Shown: piece after piece, positions 34,776 to 42,106 of the stretch | Position numbering within the stretch: the stretch's first letter is position 1 | Layout: each line of letters opens with the position of its first letter | From: Glycomyces niveus | Lineage (GTDB): Bacteria > Actinomycetota > Actinomycetes > Mycobacteriales > Micromonosporaceae | DNA length: 64,000 bases | Reading direction: 5' to 3' | Assembly: GCF_017592475.1 (NCBI RefSeq) | Contig: NZ_JAGFNP010000004.1 | Span: 186,001-250,000 of the forward strand | Translations under genes and position numbers: made by a program | Notes under the pieces: generated by a model | Told to the model about the DNA's origin: nothing | The model's input: only the letters and a program-made list of their open reading frames with translations | Database searches by the model: none

Positions 34776-35201
34776 TTACTGCTCGATCTCCTTGGCCCCG
34801 GCGCCGATGAGCACCTTGCGGGGCTTCGCCTGCTCGGCCATCGGGATCCGCAGCGTGAGCACGCCGTCCCGGTACGTCGCCTCGACCTGCTCGGTGTCGA
34901 GCGCGTCGCTGAGGAGGATCTGCCGCGCGAAGCTGCCCGTGCGGCGTTCGGCGTGGATGATCTCGCGGTCGCCGGCCTCGACGGCGCGCCGCTCGGCCCT
35001 GACGGTCAGGACGTTCCGCTCCACCTCCAAATCGATGTCGCCCTCCCGCACGCCGGGGAGGTCGATCTGGATGTTGAAGGTGTGGCCTTCCTTCCAGGCG
35101 TCCATGGGCATGCTCAGCTGGGAGTCGTTCAGCCCGAGCATCTGCTGTGCGATCCGGTCGATGTCCCGGAACGGGTCCGAGCGCACCAGCATCTGAGTCA
35201 C
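34776..35201 (-). CDS. Hsp20/alpha-crystallin small heat-shock protein
   Basis: This ATP-independent chaperone holds unfolding proteins in the cytosol. It has 141 residues: a short N-terminal arm (MTQMLVRSDPFRDIDRIAQQ), an alpha-crystallin domain (about 42-130, with IQIDLPGVREGDIDLEVE and the conserved DGVLTLRIP near 117) and a short tail. The A-x-x-x-n-G-v-L consensus near the C-terminus is present as YRDGVLTL. It is divergent from a MerR/HspR-like gene with a 125-bp A/T-rich gap between, the usual setting for HspR control. Confidence 0.95.
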   Translation of the reverse strand: MTQMLVRSDPFRDIDRIAQQMLGLNDSQLSMPMDAWKEGHTFNIQIDLPGVREGDIDLEVERNVLTVRAERRAVEAGDREIIHAERRTGSFARQILLSDALDTEQVEATYRDGVLTLRIPMAEQAKPRKVLIGAGAKEIEQ

Positions 35202-35326
35202 CTCCAGAAGTTGGATCTACGGTCCGGTAAGACAATAAATATATAGCGCAGGATTGAGATTTTGTCTAGCGGAAGCCTGAGGTAAAATGATGGTGTTCTC
35301 GGTTGATCTCGGTAGAGGAGCGCGCG
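35202..35326. promoter_or_regulatory. divergent promoter region of hsp20 and the MerR-like gene
   Basis: This gap is much richer in A/T than its surroundings. It holds an AGACAA (35230-35235) and TTGTCT (35262-35267) inverted pair separated by 26 bp. The classical HAIR sequence CTTGAGT-N7-ACTCAAG is not present, so either the site is diverged or this MerR protein reads another motif. GAGGAG at 35315-35320 is the MerR ribosome binding site. Confidence 0.45.
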
Positions 35327-35662
35327 GTGGTCGATCCAGCAGGGCTCGGGCGGCCGCCGTCCGGACAAGGCGTGTACGGCATCTCGGTCGCCGCGGAGCT
35401 GCTGGAGCTCGCTCCGCAGACACTGCGCGTCTACGAGGCGAAAGGCCTGGTGGTACCGGCCCGCACCGAGGGCGGCACCCGGCGCTACAGCGACGCCGAC
35501 CTCGCCCGCATCCGGCACATCGCCGAGCTGCTCGCCGGCGGGCTGAACCTGGCCGGGATCAAGGTCGTCATGGAGATGGAAGTGGAGAACCAGCGCCTCC
35601 GCGACGAGCTGGAGGAGTCGAAGCGCCGCCTGGCGCACCACGAGGGCGCCGGAGACCGCTAG
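35327..35662 (+). CDS. MerR-family regulator, HspR-like
   Basis: This 111-residue MerR regulator begins VVDPAGLGRPPSGQGVYGIS. Its HTH is VYGISVAAELLELAPQTLRV followed by YEAKGLVVPARTEGGTRRYS, which is close to HspR (I-x-x-x-A-x-L-x-x-x-x-P-Q-T-L-R-x-Y-E-x-x-G-L). A dimerisation coiled coil follows (about 70-105, MEMEVENQRLRDELEESKRR). The frame opens at TTG 35303, but GAGGAG lies 6 nt before GTG 35327. HspR normally represses dnaK operons with DnaK as co-repressor; here hsp20 is the only linked chaperone gene. Confidence 0.85.
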   Translation: MVDPAGLGRPPSGQGVYGISVAAELLELAPQTLRVYEAKGLVVPARTEGGTRRYSDADLARIRHIAELLAGGLNLAGIKVVMEMEVENQRLRDELEESKRRLAHHEGAGDR

Positions 35663-35686
35663 CTCGGCTCCAACGAAGTGCAGCGC

Positions 35687-35720
35687 GGTGCCCCGGCCGG
35701 GAGGAGTCGGCCGGGGCACC
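35687..35720. terminator. stem-loop terminator between MerR-like and GH43 genes
   Basis: GGTGCCCCGGCCG-N8-CGGCCGGGGCACC forms a perfect 13-bp stem. It lies between convergent genes ending at 35662 (plus) and 35752 (minus), so it ends both the MerR-like gene and the long GH43 operon. Confidence 0.8.
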
Positions 35721-35751
35721 AGCGGTCCGCCCAGGGCGGACGAGGGGTTGA

Positions 35752-37224
35752 TCAGAGGATTCGGAAGGTCGCGTCCGCTCGCGCGGTCGCGGTGGTGATC
35801 GTGTCCAGCCGCAGCGCGTAGTCGTAGTGGCGGAGGTAGCGGTCGGGGTGGTTGTAGGACTGGAACGAGGCGGCGGTCGCGTCGGCGAGCCCGGCCACCT
35901 GGCGGAAACTGGCGTCGGCCGCGAACAGCGCGGTGCCGTCGTTCGGCACGAGGGCGAAGTCGTGGTTCGAATGGCGCAGATAGTGGCCGGGGTAGTTCAC
36001 CGACTCGAACGAGACCGTCCCCGTCCCGGCCAGGCCGCGGACGATCCGGAACTGCGCATCCTGCGCCGGGGTCACCGACGGGTCGATGCGGACGTCGAAA
36101 TTCGCGTGCCTGACGTAGCGGTCGGGGAAGTTGTAGGACTGGAGCCGGTTGTACGCCCCGACGGTCTCGCCGGAGGGCACCGGCAGCACCGTGCCCACCG
36201 AGACGGGCGTGCCGAAGTTCGGCGTGCCGTCGGCGTTCCAGGTGAACTCCTGGATGCGGGTGGTGCGGGTGCCGCCGCAGCCCTGCGTCGGCGAGGTGTT
36301 GGCGTGGTAGACGATCCAGTTCTCGGTGCCGTCCGGCGAGGTGAAGAACCCGTTGTGTCCGGGCCCGTAGACGCCTGCCGCGTCGTTCCGTTCGAAGACC
36401 GGTTCGGGGAGCTTGGTCCACGCGGAGGCGCTCAGCGGATTCGTGCCGGTCAGCTCCAGCAGCCCGAGTTTGTAGTCGGGGCCCTGGCAGGCGCTGGCCG
36501 AGTAGGTGATGAACGTGTCGCCGCCGTGCTGCAGCGCCGCCGGCCCCTCGTTCATCGGCGTGCCCTGCACCTCCCAGTCGTGCTGCGGCGTCGAGATCTG
36601 CGTGCGCGCCCCGGTGACCGTCCACGGGTTGCCCATCGCCACGATGTAGATGCTCGGGTCGTTCCCCGTCCACCGTCCTGGAACGCCCGACCAGGTGAAG
36701 TAGAGCTGTCCGCCGATCGTGACGACCGAGCCGTCGATGCCCCACCAGTCGTCGGCGCCGAACACCATGCCCTTGTAGGTGTAGGGGCCCATCGGGTCGG
36801 TGCCGGCGCTCTCGGCGACGTGGACGCGCTGGCCCTCGATGTCGCCGTTCCCGGCCGAGTAGTAGATGTACCAGCGCCATCCGTTGGGGCCGTTGAGGAA
36901 GTGGAACTCCGGCGCCCAGACGTTGCGGTTGCGGCCGGCGGGGAAGTCGTTGAAGACCGGGACCGCGGCGGCGTTCTTCAGCCCGGCGATGGTCGCGGCC
37001 CGGCGCATCGTTATCGGCCCCGCGTAAGGGGTCGTCATCTGGTAGTAGTTGCCCTGGTAGTAGGTCATCCAGGGGTCGGCGCCGGACGAGTTGAGCGGAT
37101 TGGTGAAGGTAGCGGTCTGCGCCTGGGCGCCGGCGCTCGAGACGACGATGGTGCCGAAGGCGACCACGAGCGCCAGGAGGACGTTGGCGACGAGCCGGAG
37201 TCGGCGCGGCCCGGTGTCGGACAT
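35752..37224 (-). CDS. secreted GH43 arabinanase/arabinosidase with CBM42
   Basis: This 490-residue exported enzyme should cut arabinofuranosyl bonds. The signal peptide spans about 1-36 (AGAQAQ cut). The GH43 five-bladed propeller covers about 38-345 with all three carboxylates: D50 in GADPW (base), D164 in GIDGS (pKa modulator) and E226 in NEGP (acid). The C-terminal CBM42/AbfB beta trefoil (about 355-490) has three repeats, each with a Y/N-x-P-x-x-Y-x-R-H motif. TAGGAGG overlaps the previous stop and lies 5 nt before ATG, so it is last in the three-gene GH43-CBM42 operon. The GH43 part is of a different subgroup from the next two enzymes. Confidence 0.9.
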   Translation of the reverse strand: MSDTGPRRLRLVANVLLALVVAFGTIVVSSAGAQAQTATFTNPLNSSGADPWMTYYQGNYYQMTTPYAGPITMRRAATIAGLKNAAAVPVFNDFPAGRNRNVWAPEFHFLNGPNGWRWYIYYSAGNGDIEGQRVHVAESAGTDPMGPYTYKGMVFGADDWWGIDGSVVTIGGQLYFTWSGVPGRWTGNDPSIYIVAMGNPWTVTGARTQISTPQHDWEVQGTPMNEGPAALQHGGDTFITYSASACQGPDYKLGLLELTGTNPLSASAWTKLPEPVFERNDAAGVYGPGHNGFFTSPDGTENWIVYHANTSPTQGCGGTRTTRIQEFTWNADGTPNFGTPVSVGTVLPVPSGETVGAYNRLQSYNFPDRYVRHANFDVRIDPSVTPAQDAQFRIVRGLAGTGTVSFESVNYPGHYLRHSNHDFALVPNDGTALFAADASFRQVAGLADATAASFQSYNHPDRYLRHYDYALRLDTITTATARADATFRIL

Positions 37225-37233
37225 GGCGGCCTC

Positions 37234-38601
37234 CTAGTAGGTGACTCGGAAGGTGGCGTCGGCGCGCGCGGTGGCGGTGCCGATCGGGTCGATCCGCAGC
37301 GCGTAGTTGTAATGCCGCAGGTAGCGGTCGGGGACGTTGTGGGACCGGAACGAGGCCCACGCGCCGTCGGCGAGACCGGCGACCCGGTGGAAGGTCGCGT
37401 CCTGGGCGAACAGCGAGGAGCCGTCGTTCGCATCGAGGCGGACCGCGTAGTTCGCGTGCCGCAGGAACCGGCCCGGGTAGTTCACGGACTCGAACGAGAC
37501 GCCGGCGGCGTCGGCGAGCCCGGGCACGAGCCGCCACTGCTGGTCGGCGGGCGGCTCCATCGGGAACGGGTCGATGCGGCCGAGCCCGTTCGCGTGGCGC
37601 ACGTACCGGTCGGGAAAGTTGTAGGACTTGAGGCGGTTCCACTGCGGCATGCCCCAGCGGGAGACGGCGCCGTCGCGTTCGGCGGCGGTGATCGGCTCGA
37701 TCGCGGCGTGCTTCGCGCTCATCGGAGCGGTGTAGGCGCGCTGGTCGAGCACCGACCAGGCGTTCCCGGCGAGGTCGGTGGACTGCCAGGCGTAGAAGAC
37801 CGCGTTGGCCGGCGAGTACGAGTCGCCCCACAGCCAGAAGGTGCGTCCCGAAGTGGACGCGACGAGGAGCGGGGCCTCCATGCCCTGGCCTTGGCGCAGG
37901 CCGGAGGTGATGGTGGTGAAGGAGTTCGGCGCACCCGTGGAGGAGCGGGCGATGTAGAGGTTCTGGTCGTTCAGGTTCTTGTAGGCGAGGTAGTAGACGC
38001 CGTTGTGGACGAGGACGTCGCCGTCGAGGACGTCGAAGCCGGGGTCGAAGTAGAGCTGCGGCGCGCTCATCGTGACGAAGTCGCTGGTGTAGTTGACCAT
38101 GAAGACGTCGCGGGTGCCGTTGTTGGCGGAGTAGACGACCGCGTACTGGTTGCGGGAGGGGTCCCAGAACGCGGTCGGCGCCCAGGAGTGCGTGGCCATC
38201 TCGTGGAGGCGGACGCGCCGGTAGCCGGTGAAGGCGGTGAGGTCGGCCGAGTCCCACACGTGGATGTACTGGTTGTTCTGGTTGAAGATGCGGCCTTTGA
38301 GGTCGGTGGCGAGGACGGCGAAGCCGCCGTTCTGCTTGCGCATGATGAACGGGTCGCGCAGGCCGCCGGTCCCGGCGGTGGGGACCGCGACGGGCCGGTT
38401 CTGGTTGAGCGGCGCCCAGTTGAGGCCGTCGTCGCTCACGGCCAAGTGGAGGGCGTAGCTGTCGTCGGTCTGGTTCGGGGACTCCTTGAAGTAGACCATC
38501 GCGTAGGCGGCGTTGGTCTGCGCGGCGGCCGGAGCGGCCGGGATCACGGCGGCCGCGGCCGCGGCGAGCGCGGTGGTGAGCATGAGGCGGCGAGAGGTCA
38601 T
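37234..38601 (-). CDS. secreted GH43-like arabinosidase with CBM42
   Basis: This 455-residue exported enzyme has a signal peptide at 1-28 (MTSRRLMLTTALAAAAAAVI...AAAQ). The catalytic part (about 29-310) starts AYAMVYFKESPNQ and has DDGLNWAPLNQNRP, GLRDPFIM and HSWAPTAFWD, a pattern shared with the GH43 domains at 38653, 42107 and 46572. The CBM42 trefoil covers about 318-455. A 9-nt spacing from AAAGG to ATG is acceptable. It is 9 bp upstream of the previous enzyme, clearly one mRNA. Arabinofuranosidase activity is inferred from CBM42 and context; GH43 also contains xylosidases and galactanases. Confidence 0.88.
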   Translation of the reverse strand: MTSRRLMLTTALAAAAAAVIPAAPAAAQTNAAYAMVYFKESPNQTDDSYALHLAVSDDGLNWAPLNQNRPVAVPTAGTGGLRDPFIMRKQNGGFAVLATDLKGRIFNQNNQYIHVWDSADLTAFTGYRRVRLHEMATHSWAPTAFWDPSRNQYAVVYSANNGTRDVFMVNYTSDFVTMSAPQLYFDPGFDVLDGDVLVHNGVYYLAYKNLNDQNLYIARSSTGAPNSFTTITSGLRQGQGMEAPLLVASTSGRTFWLWGDSYSPANAVFYAWQSTDLAGNAWSVLDQRAYTAPMSAKHAAIEPITAAERDGAVSRWGMPQWNRLKSYNFPDRYVRHANGLGRIDPFPMEPPADQQWRLVPGLADAAGVSFESVNYPGRFLRHANYAVRLDANDGSSLFAQDATFHRVAGLADGAWASFRSHNVPDRYLRHYNYALRIDPIGTATARADATFRVTY

Positions 38602-38652
38602 TGGATGTCGCCTTTCGTTGTGACGGAACGGTTGCGGCGGTCCGGGACCGGG

Positions 38653-40083
38653 TCAGGAGGTGACGCGGAAGGTGGCGTCGGCGCGCCCGGTGGCGGTGGT
38701 GATCGGGTCGAGGCGCAGCGCGTAGGCGTAGTGCCGGAGGTAGTGGTCGGGGTGGTTGACGGAGCGGAACGACGCCGCGGCGGCGTCGGCCAGCCCGGGG
38801 ACGCGGGTGAACGTGGCGTCGGCGGCGAACGCGGCCGAGCCGTCGCCGCGGGCCAGCGCGAAGTCGAAGTTCGTGTGGCGCAGGTAGTGGCCCGGGTGGC
38901 TGGCGGCCTCGAAGGAGACCGCGGCGGGATCGGCGAGGCCAGGGACGATCCGGAACTGCGCGTCGGCCGCCGGTGAGACGTTCGCGTCGAGCAGCACGTC
39001 GAAGTTCCGGTGCCGCACATAGCGGTCGGGGAAGTTGTACGACTGGAGCCGGTTGGGCGGGACGCTCCCCCACCGGGCGCGGACCCGGTCCGCTTCGGCG
39101 GCGGTCAGGTTGAGCACCGAGCCGTGCCGCTTGTGCGTCGTGCCGAGCTGGTAGTCCGAGCGGACCCGGAAGTTCTGGGTGCTGCCGAGGTTGGTCGAGG
39201 ACACCGGCATGTAGCCGCGGCCTGTCCGGTACTGGTCGAGCCACAGGACCCACTCGTCTCGGTCGTTGAACTTGGCCCACATGGGTCCTTCGACGTCCCT
39301 GCCGGTGAGGCCGAGGTGGGAGAGGTCGCCCAGGCGGGTCCACGTGCCGAGGATCGAGTCCGAGGCCTCGATGGTCAACTGGCCGTCCCCGGAGGCCCGG
39401 TAGTAGCGCCAGCCTCCGACGCTGCCGGTCACCTCGATGATCTGGGTGTCGATGAGGCCGGTCGTGCCGGGCCGGTCGATGTAGACCTGCGGGGCGGTGA
39501 GCGTGCGGAAGTCGGTGGTGCGCGAGTACCAGATGCGGTGCTGGCGCTCGCCGTCGACGGTGGAGTTGGTCGCCCAGTAGACGACGTAGTCGCCGGTGTC
39601 GCGGTTGTAGATCGCCTCGGGCGCCCAGGCGTTGCCGGCCCCGGCGATCGGCCCGGCCACGTCGAGCAGCCGGGGCGCCGACCAGTTCACGAGGTCGGTG
39701 GACTCCCACACGGTGAGGGCGGTGCTGCCGCGCTCCATGGAGTCGGGCCAGGAGGTGCCCGAACCGATGTGCAGGTCGGTGGCGATGATCCAGTACCGGT
39801 CGCCCTGCGGGGAGCGGATGAGGGCGGGGTCGCGGACGCCGCGGGTGCCCACGGTGGAGCGCAGGACGATCTGGCCGTTGTTGAGGTCGGTCCAGTGCAG
39901 GCCGTCGTCGCTGTAGGAGAGGTAGATCTGCTCGCCGCCTGAATGCTGGCCGGTGAAGTGGGCCATGAGGTAGGCGGTGTGCGCCTGCTGGGCGGCGGCC
40001 GGGGCCGCGGTCAAGAGCGGGGCGCTGAGCGCGGAGGCGGCGGCCCCGAGGAGGACGGTTCGGCGTGAGAGGCGAGGGGACAT
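38653..40083 (-). CDS. Tat-exported GH43 arabinosidase with CBM42
   Basis: This 476-residue enzyme is the first gene of the CBM42 trio. The signal is of Tat type (MSPRLSRRTVLLGAAASALS), so it folds before export. The catalytic part (about 30-330) starts AYLMAHFTGQHSGGEQIYLS and has GVRDPALIRSPQGDRYWIIA and NAWAPEAIYNRDTGDYVVYW. The CBM42 domain covers about 340-476. The open frame reaches 40152, but upstream Met codons lie in the operator region; GAAAGG with ATG 40083 is chosen. Two LacI-type operators sit 39-73 bp upstream, so the trio should be induced with the furanose importer. Confidence 0.9.
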   Translation of the reverse strand: MSPRLSRRTVLLGAAASALSAPLLTAAPAAAQQAHTAYLMAHFTGQHSGGEQIYLSYSDDGLHWTDLNNGQIVLRSTVGTRGVRDPALIRSPQGDRYWIIATDLHIGSGTSWPDSMERGSTALTVWESTDLVNWSAPRLLDVAGPIAGAGNAWAPEAIYNRDTGDYVVYWATNSTVDGERQHRIWYSRTTDFRTLTAPQVYIDRPGTTGLIDTQIIEVTGSVGGWRYYRASGDGQLTIEASDSILGTWTRLGDLSHLGLTGRDVEGPMWAKFNDRDEWVLWLDQYRTGRGYMPVSSTNLGSTQNFRVRSDYQLGTTHKRHGSVLNLTAAEADRVRARWGSVPPNRLQSYNFPDRYVRHRNFDVLLDANVSPAADAQFRIVPGLADPAAVSFEAASHPGHYLRHTNFDFALARGDGSAAFAADATFTRVPGLADAAAASFRSVNHPDHYLRHYAYALRLDPITTATGRADATFRVTS

Positions 40084-40121
40084 GGCATGCGGCCTTTCTG
40101 CGTGCGTTGCCCGCGACATAT

Positions 40122-40135
40122 TGATACCGGTAACA
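40122..40135. promoter_or_regulatory. LacI operator, GH43-CBM42 trio (site A1)
   Basis: TGATACCGGTAACA is a LacI/GalR-type near-palindrome with a central CG. Read on the minus strand, an 18-bp stretch ACTTTGTTACCGGTATCA is identical to the plus strand at the 42107-46450 gene promoter (46479-46496). Confidence 0.8.
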
Positions 40136-40142
40136 AAGTCGA

Positions 40143-40156
40143 TGTTATCCATAACA
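40143..40156. promoter_or_regulatory. second LacI-like operator (site A2)
   Basis: TGTTATCCATAACA has perfect TGTTAT/ATAACA arms. Its centre is 21 bp, two helical turns, from site A1, so two repressor dimers could bind the same face. Confidence 0.65.
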
Positions 40157-40229
40157 CGAGATTGAAGTCAAGTATGCAGATACATAAATGAAAGAGATCC
40201 CGGGAAACCGGGTTGCCGCCCAGGCGGTC

Positions 40230-41282
40230 CTACGGTCGGGCGGGCGCTTCCGCCGCTTCGCGACGGCCCGCTTCTCGGGCTTCTTCGAGCAGGCCCTGCA
40301 GGCGCGCCTTCGAGCGGCGACGGCCCCAGAGGCTCGAAGCGATCATGAGCGCGATGCCCGCCAGGACGATCAGGTGCGGCCAGGGGACGGCCCAGAACCC
40401 GGCGTCGGCCGCGACGGGGTCGACTTGGGCGCCTTCGCCTTCGCCGATCACGGCGGGGGTCACTTCAAGGGAGGCGGGCACGTAGAACCAGGGCCACACG
40501 TCGTCGACGGTGACGGTGAACGTCCGGCGCTCCCCCGGCAGCAGCTCCTGGTCGATCTCGTCTTCGCCGGGGAACGCGACCTCGCGGCCGCCGGCGGCGA
40601 CGGCGCCGGTGATCATGAGGCGGGCGTTGCCGGTGTTGACGACCTCGAACGTCACCTGCGCGGTGCCGGGCGAGAGCGGGTTCCAAGACAGGTCGTAAGA
40701 GGACGCGACCGCCTCGACTGCGGCTGAGGGGGTCAGTTCGCCGGTCACACGGGTCATGACGCGGAACCCGACACGCGATTCGACGCCGACCGTGGTGCCG
40801 TCTTCGGCGACCTGTTCGGACAGGACCGAGGCCGCGATGCCCGCGGCGTGGTCGCCGGGGGTCGCGTTCTGCGGCACGGTGGTCGTGAAGGGCACGATCG
40901 CCGTCTCGTCCGGGCCGACGGTGACGGAGTCCTGGACTTCGATCCAGAGTCCGGCGTCGACCGACTCCTGGTCGGAGGGGAGCATGCCGAACCGGCCGTT
41001 GTCGCCGAAGTAGCCGTCCGCCGCCGAGAGGCGGAAGGTCACCTCCTGGTCGGAGAGGTTGCGGACCGCCATGTGCTCGACGGCGGTGGCGCCCGGGTCC
41101 AGTTCCTGCTCGACCCAGGCGCGGCCGTCCTCGCCGGAGGCGTCGGCCGGGCGCACGGACCAGGTCACGGTGTCCGCGTCGGTCTGGGCGGCGGCGGGTG
41201 CGCCGGGGGCCGCGACGGCGAGGAGCGCCACGCCTGCGGCGAGGAGGCCTTGCGCCGCACGGGAAGTGAAGGTGAGCGCCAT
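40230..41282 (-). CDS. DUF916-type WxL-interacting surface protein
   Basis: This 350-residue membrane-anchored surface protein has a signal peptide (1-32) and an Ig-like DUF916/WxL-interacting region (about 35-270) with WVEQELDPGATAVEHMAVRN, VPFTTTVPQNATPGDHAAGI and VTFEVVNTGNARLMI. A C-terminal TM helix (about 303-322, PHLIVLAGIALMIASSLWG) and a basic tail follow. In Firmicutes, DUF916 proteins anchor WxL proteins to the wall. It lies directly downstream of the WxL gene in the same direction and GGAAAGG precedes ATG, so the pair is co-transcribed. A hairpin at 41310-41335 separates them. Confidence 0.8.
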   Translation of the reverse strand: MALTFTSRAAQGLLAAGVALLAVAAPGAPAAAQTDADTVTWSVRPADASGEDGRAWVEQELDPGATAVEHMAVRNLSDQEVTFRLSAADGYFGDNGRFGMLPSDQESVDAGLWIEVQDSVTVGPDETAIVPFTTTVPQNATPGDHAAGIAASVLSEQVAEDGTTVGVESRVGFRVMTRVTGELTPSAAVEAVASSYDLSWNPLSPGTAQVTFEVVNTGNARLMITGAVAAGGREVAFPGEDEIDQELLPGERRTFTVTVDDVWPWFYVPASLEVTPAVIGEGEGAQVDPVAADAGFWAVPWPHLIVLAGIALMIASSLWGRRRSKARLQGLLEEAREAGRREAAEAPARP

Positions 41283-41309
41283 CGTCGGCCTTTCCGGGAG
41301 CGGGCGGCG

Positions 41310-41335
41310 GGGCGGGTGCCGGCTGGCGCCCGCCC
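41310..41335 (-). other. intercistronic hairpin between WxL and DUF916 genes
   Basis: GGGCGGGTGCC-GGCT-GGCGCCCGCCC pairs with a single G-T mismatch. Placed after a secreted protein and before its anchor, it may lower read-through so that the WxL protein exceeds the anchor. The role is inferred. Confidence 0.5.
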
Positions 41336-41343
41336 TACCGTCC

Positions 41344-41961
41344 TCATTCGAACAGGGAGAGCGTGAGGGTCGAGGAGTACGAGCCGGGCTCGACGTCGGC
41401 CGGGACCTGGAGCGTCAGGGTCGCACCGGCCTCCCACGATCCGATCGCCTCTTCGCTCGTGAGCGCCATCGCCAAGAGTTCCTGTCCTTGGAGGCCCACG
41501 TTGTTGGGGGCCCCGTCGGCGTCCAGCGCCGGGGAGACGTCCGGTCCGACCGCGACGGCGCCCGAGCCGTCGTCGGCGAGGGACGGCGACCAGCCCAGGT
41601 TCTCGGCGCCGATCGGCTCCTGGCCGGCGTCGCCGGTGAAGCTCGACGCCGTGCCCTCGACCCACCAGAACGCGCCGTCCGGGATCTCGTCGGCCGAGCG
41701 CGTGTCAGTGACCGTCACGGTCGGCAGGTCGCCCGTGAACTGGCGGACGGTGCCCGTGGACCCGTCCTCGACCAGCGTCGCGGTCGTACCCGCCACGCTC
41801 ATGGCCAGCACGCCTTCGTCGATGTCCTCGATCGTGACGTTCACATCCACATCGGAGCCGGAACCGACCTGCTCCTGCGCGAAGGCCGCACCTGCGACCC
41901 CCGCCAGCATCGCGCCGCCGGCCGCAGCCACCGACACGCGTTTCACCATGCCACGCTTCAT
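41344..41961 (-). CDS. WxL-domain surface protein
   Basis: This 205-residue secreted protein has a signal peptide (MKRGMVKRVSVAAAGGAMLA... cut after AFA, about 28). The mature part is acidic. It has an early V-D-V-N-V-T-I strand, a FTGDLPTVTVTDTR segment near 75, LGWSPSL as a candidate first WxL-like motif near 122 and a final strand YSSTLTLSLFE at the very C-terminus, in place of the usual second Y-x-x-x-L-T-W-x-L. WxL domains bind the peptidoglycan surface non-covalently. It is followed by its DUF916 partner. No carbohydrate-active domain is present, so a role in holding substrate or enzymes near the cell is a guess. Confidence 0.75.
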   Translation of the reverse strand: MKRGMVKRVSVAAAGGAMLAGVAGAAFAQEQVGSGSDVDVNVTIEDIDEGVLAMSVAGTTATLVEDGSTGTVRQFTGDLPTVTVTDTRSADEIPDGAFWWVEGTASSFTGDAGQEPIGAENLGWSPSLADDGSGAVAVGPDVSPALDADGAPNNVGLQGQELLAMALTSEEAIGSWEAGATLTLQVPADVEPGSYSSTLTLSLFE

Positions 41962-42010
41962 TATTGGAGACCTTTCTCAATTCGCAACGGGGCGGCGTTC
42001 GCCCCCCGGG

Positions 42011-42037
42011 CCGCGCGGCACGGATCGTGCCGCGCGG
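42011..42037 (-). terminator. stem-loop terminator after the large GH43 gene
   Basis: CCGCGCGGCACG-GAT-CGTGCCGCGCGG is a perfect 12-bp stem with a 3-nt loop. It lies 70 bp past the 42107 stop and 50 bp before the WxL start, so the WxL pair probably has its own promoter. Confidence 0.7.
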
Positions 42038-42106
42038 CAGACTCACCGGCCGAGAGGCCGGAAGGGGCGGGAGGCGGCTGAGCCGGGTGGCCGCCGCCCG
42101 CAAACA

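Noticed and set aside
35827..38976. 1049-codon plus-strand frame across the GH43 trio
   Set aside because: Val/Gly/Asp/Arg-rich antisense shadow typical of high-GC DNA.
35198..39709. 1503-codon minus-strand frame across hsp20 and GH43 genes
   Set aside because: Arg/Pro-rich out-of-frame reading of three proven genes; no domain of its own.
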